The notes: generated from the letters alone by a model not told the origin. Positions 23,942 through 33,070 are shown, numbered from the stretch's first letter. The stretch is DNA of 64,000 nt from Pseudanabaena sp. PCC 7367 (GCF_000317065.1 NC_019701.1:4474001-4538000), one strand, 5' to 3'. Numbers and translations: made by a program.

Positions 23942-25495
23942 ATGTCAGCCCCAGATCCAACCACCAATCAATTTGATTCAACCAATCCACCAAGGGTCGT
24001 AGTTGTTGGTGCTGGCTGGGCTGGCCTGAGTGCTACCTATCATCTGGCTAAACAGGGTTATGATGTGACCCTATTAGAAGCTGGGGCTTATCCTGGTGGA
24101 CTGGTAGCCGGGTGGGAGACTGAAGGAGGGCGATCGGTTGAAGCAGGTATTCATGGGTTCTGGTATCCCTATGCGAATATTTTTAATTTAGTTGATGAGC
24201 TGGGCATTAAACCCTTCACCGATTGGACGCGATCGGGGCAATATTCGCCAGCAGGTTTGGAAGTAGAAGCGCCTATTTTTCAAGATTTGCCAACCCTCCC
24301 CTCGCCCCTGGGCACATTTTTATATACCAAGTTTAAACGCCTACCCCTTAGCGATCGCCTCTCTGCTTTGCCGCTGATGTATGCGTTGCTGGATTTTGAT
24401 AACTCGCCGGAAGCATGGCGCAGGTATGACGGCATCACAGCGCGAGAACTATTCAAGCAATATGGGGTTTCCGCCAGGCTTTATCATAAATCCTTTAATC
24501 CCATGCTGCTGGTGGGTTTGTTTGCCCCCGGTGAACAATGTTCAGCCGCCGCTGCCCTGGGGATGCTCTATTACTTTATTCTGGCGCATCAGGCTGATTT
24601 TGATGTGGTCTGGTGTCGGGGCACAGTGGGCGCACAAATTTTCCGCCCCTGGGTAGCAGAAATTGAACAATTAAAGGGCAAAATCCAGGCCAATCGCCGC
24701 GTGGTGGATGTAAAAATCGATCCCGATCGTGACCAAATCACCGAGGTGATCGCCAGTGGCGAGGCAGGCAGTGAAACTTACCCCACCGATGCTGTGGTGT
24801 TTGCAGTGGGAATTACGGGTTTGAAAAAGATCGTGGCTGGTTGCCCAGCGTTGGCCGATCGCCCTGAGTTTCGCAACATTAACAATCTAGGCGCGGTGGA
24901 TGTGCTGGCAACTCGGTTCTGGTGCGATCGCCCAGTTAAGATTCCCCATGCTTCTAATGCTTGTTTTGGGTTTGATACCACCACGGGCTGGACGTTCTTT
25001 GATCTCAATGCCTTGCATGATGAATATAAAGACGAACCAGGCACAGTGGTGGAGGCTGATTTCTACCATGCCAATCAGTTTATGCCAATGAGCGATGAGG
25101 CGATCGAAACACAGGTGCAGCGCTACCTGGCCACTTGCCTACCGGATTTTGCCAGTGTGGAAATTGTCGATCGCAGCGTGATTCGCTTGCCCCAGGCGGT
25201 GACCCATTTTGCGCCTGGTAGTTATCAATATTTGTTGCCGACCCACACCAGCTTTAGCAATGTGTTTATGAGTGGCGATTGGATTACGACGCAACATGGT
25301 TCCTGGTCGCAGGAAAAGGCGTTTGTGACTGGCCTGGAGGCGACCAACGCGGCGATCGCGCATCTGGGCTATGGCGATCGGGCTGGCATTATTCCAGTGG
25401 CGGCGGATGAACCGCATATTCAACTGGGTCGGGCGGTTAATAAGCTGGGACGGGATTTTGCGAAGAATTTTTTACCTGAGTTCTGGTTGCCATAG
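23942..25495 (+). CDS. FAD-dependent amine-oxidase-fold oxidoreductase, carotenoid-desaturase-like
   Basis: Residues 19-50 show the dinucleotide fold VVVVGAGWAGLSATYHLA with Glu binding the ribose (LLEAGAYPGG). Residues about 450-480 show the C-terminal FAD loop (NVFMSGDWITTQHGSWSQEKAFVTGLEATNAA). Overall it is like zeta-carotene desaturase (CrtQ/Zds) and related NAD(P)-binding proteins of cyanobacteria. At 517 residues it is a little longer than phytoene desaturase. It may act on carotenoids or other isoprenoids such as hydroxysqualene. The precise substrate cannot be read from the sequence. Start ATG 23942. Confidence 0.82.
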   Translation: MSAPDPTTNQFDSTNPPRVVVVGAGWAGLSATYHLAKQGYDVTLLEAGAYPGGLVAGWETEGGRSVEAGIHGFWYPYANIFNLVDELGIKPFTDWTRSGQYSPAGLEVEAPIFQDLPTLPSPLGTFLYTKFKRLPLSDRLSALPLMYALLDFDNSPEAWRRYDGITARELFKQYGVSARLYHKSFNPMLLVGLFAPGEQCSAAAALGMLYYFILAHQADFDVVWCRGTVGAQIFRPWVAEIEQLKGKIQANRRVVDVKIDPDRDQITEVIASGEAGSETYPTDAVVFAVGITGLKKIVAGCPALADRPEFRNINNLGAVDVLATRFWCDRPVKIPHASNACFGFDTTTGWTFFDLNALHDEYKDEPGTVVEADFYHANQFMPMSDEAIETQVQRYLATCLPDFASVEIVDRSVIRLPQAVTHFAPGSYQYLLPTHTSFSNVFMSGDWITTQHGSWSQEKAFVTGLEATNAAIAHLGYGDRAGIIPVAADEPHIQLGRAVNKLGRDFAKNFLPEFWLP

Positions 25496-25878
25496 TGTGA
25501 ATAGCAATCGCAACTTTGCCGCAGTAATCGCACTCCTCAAACAAGCGGTTGCAATTAGTAGCAATTAAACAGCAATTAAAAACCGATCGCAATACATATC
25601 ATAAATAGTTCGATCGCCCTCGATCGACCCAACCAGATATACTCTTAGGTGGTGATGAGGGTAAATATCTCTTTCTATGTTTACTTAGAGCACCAAAAAT
25701 CCCTACTCACTTAACTTGTGAGATCTTTGTCTGCTAGGATCAGCCCTCACATAAGAGCTGCTTATATTCATTACAGGCAAAACTTAACCAGAAATTAGAC
25801 AAAACTTGACCTAGCCAGTTTCGCAGACTGCGATTCACCGCTAGAATGCAAGGTTAGAAATAAAAAATTTACAAGAGT
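25496..25878. other. Spacer containing the ndhB promoter region
   Basis: These 383 bases hold no ORF worth calling. The sequence is AT-rich apart from clustered CGATCG motifs near 25570-25630. A short purine stretch near 25868-25875 precedes the ndhB start. I could not assign a -10/-35 pair with confidence. Confidence 0.4.
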
Positions 25879-27474
25879 ATGGATTTTGCAACTCTCAGTA
25901 CCCTGCTCAACACAGGGGTGATTCTGCCAGAACTGATCGTAGTCGGTGCGATCCTGGTGGTGTTGGTAACCGATCTGGTCGGCGGCATGAAGGCCACCAA
26001 GTCATTACCATTCATTGCGATCGCCGGACTGCTAGCGGCAGTAGCGGTATTAATTTGGCAATGGAACGGCCTCGCCAATCCGATCGCCTTTCTGGGCAGC
26101 TTTAATGGCGACAAACTCAGCATTATCTTTCGGATCGTGATCGCGCTTTCGGCTGTTTTGACCATCCCCGTCTCGGTAGCCTATCTCCAGCAATCGGGCG
26201 TGGTGACCGGCGAATATATTGTTATTCTGCTGGCTGCCACCCTGGGCGGCATGTTCCTGGCTGGCTCAGACGACATGGTGATGATATTCGTGGCGCTGGA
26301 AACTCTCAGTATCTCTTCCTATTTACTGTCCGGCTACACCAAACGTGATCCGCGCTCCAACGAAGCTGCGCTTAAATATCTATTAATTGGTGCGTCTAGC
26401 TCTGCCATATTTTTGTATGGCATGTCCCTGCTCTATGGCCTGACCATGGGCGAGACCAACTTGCGCATGATCGCTTCGGCTTTAAGCGAACCAAGTTTGG
26501 CCTTAATTATCGCAATGGTGTTTGTGGTTGGTGGTGTGGCGTTCAAGATATCAGCGGTGCCTTTTCACCAATGGACTCCCGATGTATATGAAGGATCACC
26601 CACGCCGGTGGTGGCCTTTTTGTCGATCGGCTCGAAGGTGGCTGGTTTCGCCCTGGCGTTGCGATTCATGGTAACTGTATTCCCGTTGATCTCAGAGCAA
26701 TGGCACTATGTGTTTGTGGTGCTAACCATTTTGAGTATGGTGCTGGGGAATGTGGTAGCGATCGCCCAAACCAGTATGAAGCGGATGCTCGCCTATTCTT
26801 CGATCGGTCAGGCTGGATTTGTGATGCTGGGCATGGTGATCGGCACTGAAGCCGGATACGCCAGCATGGTGTTTTACCTGTTGATCTATCTATTCATGAA
26901 CATGGGCGCATTTGCCTGCATGATTCTCTTTTCATTGCGCACTGGCACTGACCAGATCAGTGAATATAGCGGCCTCTATCAAAAAGATCCGCTGCTGACG
27001 CTGTGCATGAGTATTTGCTTGCTCTCGTTGGGCGGGATTCCACCGCTGGCAGGCTTCTTTGGTAAGCTCTATATTTTCTGGGCAGGTTGGCAGGCTCAAG
27101 CCTATGGCCTGGTGATTTTGGCTTTGATTATGAGTGTGGTTTCGATCTATTACTACATTCGCGTGGTCAAGATGATGGTGGTCAAAGAGCCGCAAGAGAT
27201 GTCTGAGTCGGTACTTAACTATCCTGATGTGAAGAGTACGGCGGCCTGGTCTAAGCTGGGTATGCAGCAACTGAGGGTAGCCGTGATCGCCACGGTGATT
27301 GTCACCAGTGTGGCTGGAATTGCCTCTAACCCATTGTTTTCGATCGCCAACAGTTCGATCGCCCAGACTCCTTTCTTGCAAACAGCTAAACAGGCTAGCG
27401 CTGCTAAGCTCAATGTTTCCAGCATTTCTAGCCCGATTGATCTGGTTGCGAATGAGATTAAAACTCTTAATTAG
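25879..27474 (+). CDS. ndhB: NAD(P)H-quinone oxidoreductase subunit 2 (NdhB)
   Basis: NdhB is one of the antiporter-like membrane subunits of the photosynthetic NDH-1 complex, which takes electrons from ferredoxin to plastoquinone and pumps protons in respiration, cyclic electron flow and CO2 uptake. The 531 residues contain about 14 hydrophobic segments. Typical stretches are [37 protein letters not shown] and [14 protein letters not shown]. Lys and Glu residues inside membrane segments are retained. It ends with a variable tail. It is a single gene, as is usual for ndhB in cyanobacteria, followed by a hairpin terminator. Confidence 0.96.
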   Translation: MDFATLSTLLNTGVILPELIVVGAILVVLVTDLVGGMKATKSLPFIAIAGLLAAVAVLIWQWNGLANPIAFLGSFNGDKLSIIFRIVIALSAVLTIPVSVAYLQQSGVVTGEYIVILLAATLGGMFLAGSDDMVMIFVALETLSISSYLLSGYTKRDPRSNEAALKYLLIGASSSAIFLYGMSLLYGLTMGETNLRMIASALSEPSLALIIAMVFVVGGVAFKISAVPFHQWTPDVYEGSPTPVVAFLSIGSKVAGFALALRFMVTVFPLISEQWHYVFVVLTILSMVLGNVVAIAQTSMKRMLAYSSIGQAGFVMLGMVIGTEAGYASMVFYLLIYLFMNMGAFACMILFSLRTGTDQISEYSGLYQKDPLLTLCMSICLLSLGGIPPLAGFFGKLYIFWAGWQAQAYGLVILALIMSVVSIYYYIRVVKMMVVKEPQEMSESVLNYPDVKSTAAWSKLGMQQLRVAVIATVIVTSVAGIASNPLFSIANSSIAQTPFLQTAKQASAAKLNVSSISSPIDLVANEIKTLN

Positions 27475-27585
27475 TATTAGTTATGCACCTGCGTAATTAG
27501 CGTAATTATGCGTAGGCAACAAAAAATTAATATCTGCCGATAGTTGCGATCGGGCGATCGTGAGATCGGTGGTTAAAAGTAAATC

Positions 27586-27619
27586 ATCCCTGGATTTTCA
27601 AAATTCTGGGGATTTTTTA
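27586..27619 (+). terminator. Rho-independent terminator of ndhB
   Basis: ATCCCTGGA pairs with TCTGGGGAT (9 base pairs, two G-U) around an AT-rich loop with two further pairs. A run of six T follows directly (27614-27618 plus the last stem base). It is 111 bases past the ndhB stop and would insulate the apc operon from ndhB read-through. Confidence 0.75.
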
Positions 27620-27948
27620 TTCAGACTAGAATTTGGCCAAACCCCTTTAATGCAATAATCACATTGTCTTGATGCAAATATCCCTAAGTTTATATACTCA
27701 GCTTCTATGCCTAAAGGTAGAGTGCTTTTTCAATATAATTATCTGAATTGTTAAGAAGTGTGATCATAGCGGCCGATCGCCGATACATTGCTTCAGAATA
27801 ATTGAGAGCTTAGTTGCCAATTGGTTGATCAATCAAGTAAGCAGGGTAATCGGAATGGGTTGCTGCTGCTAGCGATCGATCCAGTTGGTCTAAGCATAAA
27901 TACAACTTTTATATATATTTTTGTCGGACACTTTAATTTCTGTAAAAG

Positions 27949-27978
27949 TTAACTAAGGTGTGCCGTCAAGTGTAAAAT
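27949..27978 (+). promoter_or_regulatory. Candidate apcA promoter
   Basis: TTAACT (27949-27954) and TAAAAT (27973-27978) are 18 bases apart, 137 bases before the apcA start. A second -10-like TATAAA lies at about 28061. The 640-base gap before apcA, its AT-richness and the usual long 5' leader of apcA transcripts fit a promoter here. The exact site is a guess. Confidence 0.3.
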
Positions 27979-28114
27979 GACATCTAGAGACCTAATTCTA
28001 AAGGCGTAGATGCTTAGCCCAAAAGTGGTTGAGCGATCGTGTCGGCTGGTCTCATTGCATTTGTATAAAAATCATAAATTAGTTAATCAATAACTAACGG
28101 AGAAAACAGATTAG

Positions 28115-28600
28115 ATGAGTGTAGTTACCAAGTCTATTGTCAATGCTGATGCTGAGGCTCGTTACCTTAGCCCTGGCGAACTAGATCGGATCAAAAGCTT
28201 TGTTGGTTCTGGCGAGCGTCGTCTGCGCATTGCTCAAACCCTAACCGAATCCCGCGAGCGCATCATCAAGCTAGCTGGCGATCAACTATTCCAAAAGCGT
28301 CCTGACGTAGTTTCTCCCGGTGGTAATGCCTATGGTGAAGAAATGACCGCCACCTGCCTCAGAGACCTAGACTATTACCTACGTTTGGTTACCTATGGTG
28401 TAGTTTCCGGCGACATCACCCCAATCGAAGAAATTGGTTTGGTGGGTGTGAAGGAAATGTACAACTCCTTGGGTACGCCAATTCCTGCGGTAGCTGAAGG
28501 TGTGCGCTGCATGAAGAGTGTTGCTGGTTCTTTGCTATCGTCTGATGATGCTAGTGAAGCTGGTTTCTACTTCGACTATGTAATTGGTGCAATGCAGTAA
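28115..28600 (+). CDS. apcA: Allophycocyanin alpha subunit
   Basis: ApcA pairs with ApcB in trimers that build the phycobilisome core and pass energy to the photosystems. The 161 residues are full length. The phycocyanobilin is bound at the Cys of [14 protein letters not shown] (about residue 81), and [13 protein letters not shown] and [15 protein letters not shown] are standard. The start ATG follows the Shine-Dalgarno ACGGAG. First gene of apcA-apcB-apcC. Just after its stop is a stable hairpin that may set the ratio of apcA to downstream message. Confidence 0.98.
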   Translation: MSVVTKSIVNADAEARYLSPGELDRIKSFVGSGERRLRIAQTLTESRERIIKLAGDQLFQKRPDVVSPGGNAYGEEMTATCLRDLDYYLRLVTYGVVSGDITPIEEIGLVGVKEMYNSLGTPIPAVAEGVRCMKSVAGSLLSSDDASEAGFYFDYVIGAMQ

Positions 28601-28602
28601 TG

Positions 28603-28618
28603 AATGCCGCCTGGCATT
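28603..28618 (+). promoter_or_regulatory. Hairpin directly after apcA stop
   Basis: AATGCC-GCCT-GGCATT is a perfect 6-base-pair stem with a 4-base loop, starting 3 bases after the apcA stop and lacking a T tract. It is placed like an RNA-processing or 3'-protecting element inside the operon rather than a terminator. Confidence 0.5.
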
Positions 28619-28780
28619 ACCTTAGCGTATTGTCTCTAAGTTTCTGAGCACAGATGAACTAAGTTCTTAACTATATGGCTCGATCGAGCTTATAGGTTCT
28701 GAATTTAAATCTACAACTACTCAGAATCTCCCTAAACTAAAAACCTATTTGCAAACCGATAAATTAGAAGATAAGCAAAA

Positions 28781-29266
28781 ATGCAAGACGCTATTACCTC
28801 TGTCATCAACTCCTCCGACGTTCAGGGTAAGTACCTTGACGCCGCCGCCATGGAAAGGCTAAAAGGCTATTTTGCAACTGGTGAGCTGCGTGTTCGCGCT
28901 GCTGGTGCGATCGCTGCCAATGCTGCCACGATCGTTAAAGAAGCTGTAGCCAAGTCGTTGCTATATTCTGATGTAACCCGTCCCGGTGGCAACATGTACA
29001 CCACCCGTCGTTACGCTGCCTGTATTCGTGACCTTGACTACTATCTGCGCTATGCTACCTATGCCATGCTAGCTGGCGATCCTTCCATCCTCGATGAGCG
29101 TGTACTCAATGGTTTGAAAGAAACCTATAGCTCCCTGGGTGTGCCCGTAACCTCCACCATCCAAGCAATCCAAGCCATGAAAGAAGTAACTGCTTCCTTG
29201 GTTGGCGCTGATGCTGGTAAGGAAATGGGTGTATATCTAGACTACATCTGCTCCGGTCTAAGCTAG
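28781..29266 (+). CDS. apcB: Allophycocyanin beta subunit
   Basis: Partner of ApcA in core trimers. 161 residues, full length. The bilin Cys is in [14 protein letters not shown] and the Asn that is normally N-methylated is in [11 protein letters not shown] (residue about 71). The start [13 protein letters not shown] is typical. It lies 180 bases after apcA, an unusually roomy spacer that holds the hairpin noted above. Confidence 0.98.
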   Translation: MQDAITSVINSSDVQGKYLDAAAMERLKGYFATGELRVRAAGAIAANAATIVKEAVAKSLLYSDVTRPGGNMYTTRRYAACIRDLDYYLRYATYAMLAGDPSILDERVLNGLKETYSSLGVPVTSTIQAIQAMKEVTASLVGADAGKEMGVYLDYICSGLS

Positions 29267-29539
29267 GCTATTTATTAGATAGCTTCTAGATTTCTAGATT
29301 AGATTAGGAATTGCAGCAAGCGGTAGCGGTAGGCAGCCCATTTCAAGGCATTGCAGGCTGTTTAGCTTCAAAGCATTGACCTGTGGTTACCTATTGCGCC
29401 GCTTCAGCTATATTCGGTTATTTCTAGCGCTGAAACTATATTCAAGATTTAAAAAAAATCTCAGCCAATTTATTTCCATACCAATTAGATTAATTCAGAT
29501 TAATTCAGATAAAAATTTTTTAAAGGAGATTGTATAGCC
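29267..29539. other. apcB-apcC spacer
   Basis: This 273-base spacer has no ORF. AGATTAATTC is repeated in tandem near 29495-29515, and a Shine-Dalgarno AAAGGAG (29521-29527) precedes apcC at good spacing. Long spacers in this operon leave room for processing sites. Confidence 0.5.
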
Positions 29540-29743
29540 ATGCGCATGTTTAAGATTACTGCCTGCGTGCCTAGCCAAACCCGGATTCGGACTCAACGCG
29601 AACTACAAAATACTTTCTTTACCAAGTTAGTACCCTACGATAATTGGTTTGCCGAGCAGCAACGGATTATGAAAATGGGTGGCACAATCATGAAGGTGGA
29701 ATTGGCTTCTGGTAAGGTTGGCCGTAATACTGGCAATTCCTAG
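29540..29743 (+). CDS. apcC: Phycobilisome 7.8-kDa core linker (ApcC)
   Basis: ApcC caps and steadies the allophycocyanin trimers of the core cylinders. The 67 residues match family length: MRMFKITACVPSQTRIRTQR at the start, then NTFFTKLVPYDNWFAEQQRI, the CpcD-type linker fold. Last gene of apcABC. Downstream lies an IS1-type element that parts it from a likely terminator. Confidence 0.97.
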   Translation: MRMFKITACVPSQTRIRTQRELQNTFFTKLVPYDNWFAEQQRIMKMGGTIMKVELASGKVGRNTGNS

Positions 29744-29884
29744 TTTGGTTACTTTTTTAGTAGAACTATTAGTAGAACTAGCAGAGAGCCTGAAGCTAAT
29801 GTTTGCATGGTGCGATCGCCTACCAGGAGTTGCTTAAATCCTCGCCATCATAATTATATTTTTGCCAATTAAATAAATTAAAGT

Positions 29885-30667
29885 GGTAGTGCTATACAAG
29901 TAAGGATGAGTTGTAATGATGCACAAATAACCAGATAGCGCCAACATGGTTAGCTAACTTTTTCGAGAAAGAAAGAGATTTGCGAACCAGTCTTGAAGCT
30001 CTTTGCCTAAGAGTGCAATTAAATCGCTCAATTTTGTTTGTCAAGCCTGAACCTTTGTCCACTGGTTGATGACGCATACTCGGAACTACCTGAGCATAGG
30101 CACGCCAGAAATCAGTGTAACAAACCGCACATTGTCGATAAACGGGTGGTAAAGACTGCCATAATCCTTGAGCACCAACCTCATCTCTAGACCCGATATG
30201 CACTCCTACGATCTCCTTAGTATTAACATCTATAGCTAACCAAACCCAAACCTTGACTCGTTTCTTGCCTACAAAAGACCACAGCTCATCCATTTGAATG
30301 GTTAAGTGCCCTTTTTTTTAGCCTGTACCTGCACTTGTTGGGGCACTTGAGCATATTTGTGATTAACATATTGCTGTAGCCATCTTGGTGATACACCTAC
30401 AACTCTGGCAATACCTGCGAGTGAAACCCTCTCTAGCAGAAGTTTGTCGATTTGAGCTTTAGTCTCATTAGCGATATATTTCTTCTTAGAATTGGCTACA
30501 AATTGTCTATTGCATTGTTTACATTTGAAGTTTTGTTTACCGTTGTGAATTTTGCCATTTTTGACAATTTTGAGTGAATTGCATCTTGGACAAGTTAGCT
30601 TAGATGTATCCATGAGAGAGAATTTTTGTATCTTCTATCCCATTATCCTTACTTCTGCATGACTACC
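29885..30667 (-). mobile_element. Complete IS1-family insertion sequence
   Basis: The element is 783 bases. Its ends are inverted repeats of about 23 bases: GGTAGT, seven variable bases, then AAGTAAGGAT at both ends. It carries insA- and insB-like frames on the minus strand, joined by an A8 run, and is flanked by a perfect 8-base duplication. All parts needed for transposition appear intact. Confidence 0.93.
29892..30613 (-). CDS. IS1-family transposase InsAB' (made by -1 frameshift)
   Basis: The first frame (30613-30302, 103 aa, InsA-like) has a zinc-ribbon pair CPRCNS...CKQCNRQF and a helix-turn-helix (SLAGIARVVGVSPRWLQQYV) for binding the ends. The second (30293-29892, 133 aa) is the DDE-type catalytic part: MDELWSFVGKK, YTDFWRAYAQV and NKIERFNCTLRQR. 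The InsA frame ends AAA AAA AAG GGC ACT TAA. Slipping back one base on A-AAA-AAG gives GGG CAC TTA and leads straight into InsB. This is the known IS1 arrangement. The fused protein is about 240 residues. Confidence 0.92.
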
Positions 30668-30680
30668 ATTAAAGTGATAA

Positions 30681-30711
30681 CTCTGCCTGGTGGTGGGGTT
30701 TCTCTTTTGTG
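30681..30711 (+). terminator. Likely original apc operon terminator, cut off by the IS
   Basis: CTCTGCC (30681-30687) pairs with GGTGGGG (30692-30698) over the 4-base loop TGGT, with some G-U pairs, followed by TTTCTCTTTT. It points in the + direction. The only + strand gene before it is apcC. Without the IS it would lie about 150 bases past the apcC stop. Confidence 0.5.
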
Positions 30712-30826
30712 AGGGCTTTTATTTCAAACTCTGTAGATCGAACAAGGGCATAATGCTTTAATCGCAACGTTTACGACAACTTTTAGGTGTTGTTTATTTG
30801 TTGTATTTAACTGGACTTAACATGAG

Positions 30827-31288
30827 TTATTGATCGCGTTTGACGATCGAACTGCTAGAAGTAAGCATTAGTTTTAACTTCAGATCAATCAGCCCAAGCT
30901 GTGCCAGACCAATTTGGACATCCCCCTCCAGCACAATCCCAGAGGCAATAAGCCGATCGAGCAATTCCAGGATCGAGGCATCGCCCGATTCTTGCCCCGG
31001 ATAATAGCTGCCTGGTTTGGGCAAAAGCTTACCAGCATCCCCCAGGTCTAAATTAAGCTCCTCTGGATCAATGTCAAGTACCTCGCAAAGGGTGAGCACC
31101 TGCTGTTCTAGGGCTTGGAGGCTGTCAACTGCTCGATCGATCTCAGCTTCAGTGAGCAAATCCGCTTCCATCCGCCTGATGATCTGGGCTTCCATCAATT
31201 GGCGCAACAATTCCACCAGGGTCAACACCAATGGCGCTAGCCCAGATTTATTTACTTTGATCGGTTGGATCGGCGCATTGTCGCTCAT
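30827..31288 (-). CDS. gvpK: GvpK-like gas vesicle protein with GvpA/J-like tail
   Basis: Residues 14-100 match GvpK: GLAPLVLTLVELLRQLMEAQ, IRRMEADLLTEAEIDRAVDSL and DIDPEELNLDLGDAGKLLP. Residues 108-145 (SILELLDRLIASGIVLEGDV, then GLAQLGLIDLKLKLMLTS) resemble the core strand-helix of the GvpA/GvpJ wall proteins. I recall such a tail on other cyanobacterial GvpK, so it may be normal for the group. GvpK is needed for gas vesicle assembly, but no gvpA, C, N, F, G or J lies in this window. It may serve a cluster elsewhere or have another job. Immediately downstream in direction of transcription is the IS1 region. Confidence 0.8.
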   Translation of the reverse strand: MSDNAPIQPIKVNKSGLAPLVLTLVELLRQLMEAQIIRRMEADLLTEAEIDRAVDSLQALEQQVLTLCEVLDIDPEELNLDLGDAGKLLPKPGSYYPGQESGDASILELLDRLIASGIVLEGDVQIGLAQLGLIDLKLKLMLTSSSSIVKRDQ

Positions 31289-31336
31289 TTAATCATGCTA
31301 CTAATAATTCCCCGCTTAAACCAGGGTAGAGTTTGC

Positions 31337-32104
31337 TTAGTCAAATCGAGCCATGAAAGCCTTGGTCACCTGAAGCAGGCGATCGTCAAGTTTAGCTAGG
31401 GCTTGCGTTGCAATCAACTCAGGCACACCCGCATAAAATGCCTCAGCAATCCCACCGGTAATACAAGCCAGCGTATCACTATCACCACCCAGGGAAATAG
31501 CATTACGGATCGCATCCTCAAAATCAGTGGATTCTAGAAAAGCCACGATCGCTTCTGGCACTGTTTCCTGGCAGGACTCATTGAATTCATAGACTGGCCG
31601 AATTTGCGCAAGCGATCGGCTCAGGTCATAGCCAAACGTCGTTTCAATGTAAGTCTTTATGTCAGCTTTGGGTTTACCAGTCCGCGCCAGGAAGATCGCC
31701 GCTGCCGTAGCTTGTGCCCCCTTGATCCCCTCTGGATGGTTATGGGTTACCGTCGCACTTTCCTCTGCCACCTTTAAAACAGTTTCCAAATCATTGAAAG
31801 CAAAGCCCACCGGACTAACCCGCATGGCCGAACCATTTCCCCAACTGTTGTAGGGTTGGCTATTGGTGGAACTAGCCCAGGCATGGAATCTAGCGCCATA
31901 GCTCTCATGGGGATAGAGTTGATAGTATTTCTTGATGCTGTCAGTATAGTTGCCGCCATTCAGGATCACATCGGCGATCGCCACCGTTAGCACCGTATCG
32001 TCAGTAAAGAAAGAATTGGGCGCAAAAAATTCAAACTGCTTAGTTTTTATATTGTCAAATTCATAGACTGAACCGACAATATCACCTACGATCGCCCCTA
32101 ACAT
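31337..32104 (-). CDS. ADP-ribosylglycohydrolase (DraG-like)
   Basis: This enzyme removes ADP-ribose from proteins or small molecules using two Mg ions. Metal-binding motifs are clear: GAIVGDIVGSVYE at the start, FFTDDTVLTVAIAD near 32 and SLGGDSDTLACITGGIAEAF near 205. The 255 residues are normal length. It lies 48 bases upstream of gvpK on the same strand, so the two may be cotranscribed. No matching ADP-ribosyltransferase is seen nearby, so the substrate is unknown. Confidence 0.9.
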   Translation of the reverse strand: MLGAIVGDIVGSVYEFDNIKTKQFEFFAPNSFFTDDTVLTVAIADVILNGGNYTDSIKKYYQLYPHESYGARFHAWASSTNSQPYNSWGNGSAMRVSPVGFAFNDLETVLKVAEESATVTHNHPEGIKGAQATAAAIFLARTGKPKADIKTYIETTFGYDLSRSLAQIRPVYEFNESCQETVPEAIVAFLESTDFEDAIRNAISLGGDSDTLACITGGIAEAFYAGVPELIATQALAKLDDRLLQVTKAFMARFD

Positions 32105-32413
32105 AATTTCCTGGCCAAATTTCTACGCAAAGCTGCATCCTAGTTTAGCGGATTGCTAAGTTTTTATTGATGTGATCAATATTTTACTCCCTCAACAATC
32201 TAGACATTTTCTCTAGCAATATTGCCATCTTGTAAATCAGGTTGGGGCATAATTAAATTAACTCTTGCAAAGTTTGGATGCTGTGTAGTGAGCGGCGCAA
32301 AATTTCAGCTCTTGTGTAAAAATTTAGGCAAGAAGTCTTGATCTGTATGTAAAGCCTCTTGCAATTTTAGTCGCCTAGAGTCAATTGCTAAAGCCAAAGA
32401 GAAAACAAGGAAT
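32105..32413. other. Divergent spacer, no gene seen
   Basis: These 309 bases between the ADP-ribosylglycohydrolase and the small secreted protein hold no ORF, strong hairpin or repeat I can call. They must contain both promoters. Confidence 0.4.
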
Positions 32414-32893
32414 ATGATGTTCAGCAGATCCAGAATGAAATTGATCGCCCTAACCTTAGTTTTAGCTAGCCCGATTGGTGGCTTCGGCATTACTGATAAG
32501 CAGGCCACAGCGGCAACAATCGCACCAACAACTTTACAGACCATAGACCACAGCACGATCGCCCAGGCCAATAAGCAGTATGAATGTCAGCAGATCGCTA
32601 ATGTGTTTAGCATGGGGAATGGCTTCCAGAATACTGGCAATTTAAACTCTTCCCAGAACCTGATTGATAATTTGCTGGTGGGGATGCAGGGCTTGAGCCT
32701 GAGCGATCCCAAGTTGCGAAGCTTGCAAACTCGCTATATTCAGTATTTTAGTGCGGCTAGCCAAACCCTGACCGCCGGGAGTCAGTCGGCCAATGATGAT
32801 GCCCAATTAGAACGATTAATCACCCTTGCCCAGGTAAATAGCAGCCTTGGTAGTTCTCTGGGGCAGGAATTGGTGGAATATTGTTTGCAATAG
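32414..32893 (+). CDS. Small secreted protein of unknown function
   Basis: The 159-residue protein has a signal peptide: basic MMFSRSRMK, a hydrophobic core LIALTLVLASPIGGFG and AxA-like residues near 30 (QATAA). The mature part is Gln, Ser, Asn and Leu-rich with one pair of Cys (YECQQIANVF and the final VEYCLQ) that may bridge N- and C-termini in the periplasm. No known family is recognised. ATG at 32414, with MFSRS one codon later as the alternative. Confidence 0.6.
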   Translation: MMFSRSRMKLIALTLVLASPIGGFGITDKQATAATIAPTTLQTIDHSTIAQANKQYECQQIANVFSMGNGFQNTGNLNSSQNLIDNLLVGMQGLSLSDPKLRSLQTRYIQYFSAASQTLTAGSQSANDDAQLERLITLAQVNSSLGSSLGQELVEYCLQ

Positions 32894-32969
32894 ATCACCA
32901 GCTATTGATAAGGGGGCATCAGTTTTTTAAATTGAGCGCTCCCATTACGGATAAATAAAAATACTAAAC

Positions 32970-33012
32970 AAAAAAAGACGATCGCGCCTAAATTTTAGGG
33001 GCAGCGATCGCC
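32970..33012 (-). terminator. Strong hairpin terminator of the beta-helix/RTX gene, built on a HIP1 site
   Basis: On the minus strand GGCGATCG pairs with CGATCGTC (8 base pairs) and inside it CCTAAA with TTTAGG. A run of seven T follows. It lies about 60 bases past the stop. One arm is a full GCGATCGC, so a HIP1 palindrome is doing duty as a terminator stem. Confidence 0.75.
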
Positions 33013-33070
33013 ATATATTATGCAGATTTATCAGCGAACTGACTAACCGCTTGAGATTACTTAAAACTAC

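Larger units (their letters stand above)
29877..30675. repeat. 8-bp target-site duplication of the IS1-type element
   Basis: ATTAAAGT stands directly outside both ends of the element (29877-29884 and 30668-30675). Eight bases is within the range made by IS1-family insertions. The perfect match means a recent insertion. Confidence 0.9.

Noticed and set aside
29795-29850. apcC terminator before the IS element
   Set aside because: A HIP1-centred palindrome with TGGT/ACCA arms is here, but the stem is broken and no T tract follows.
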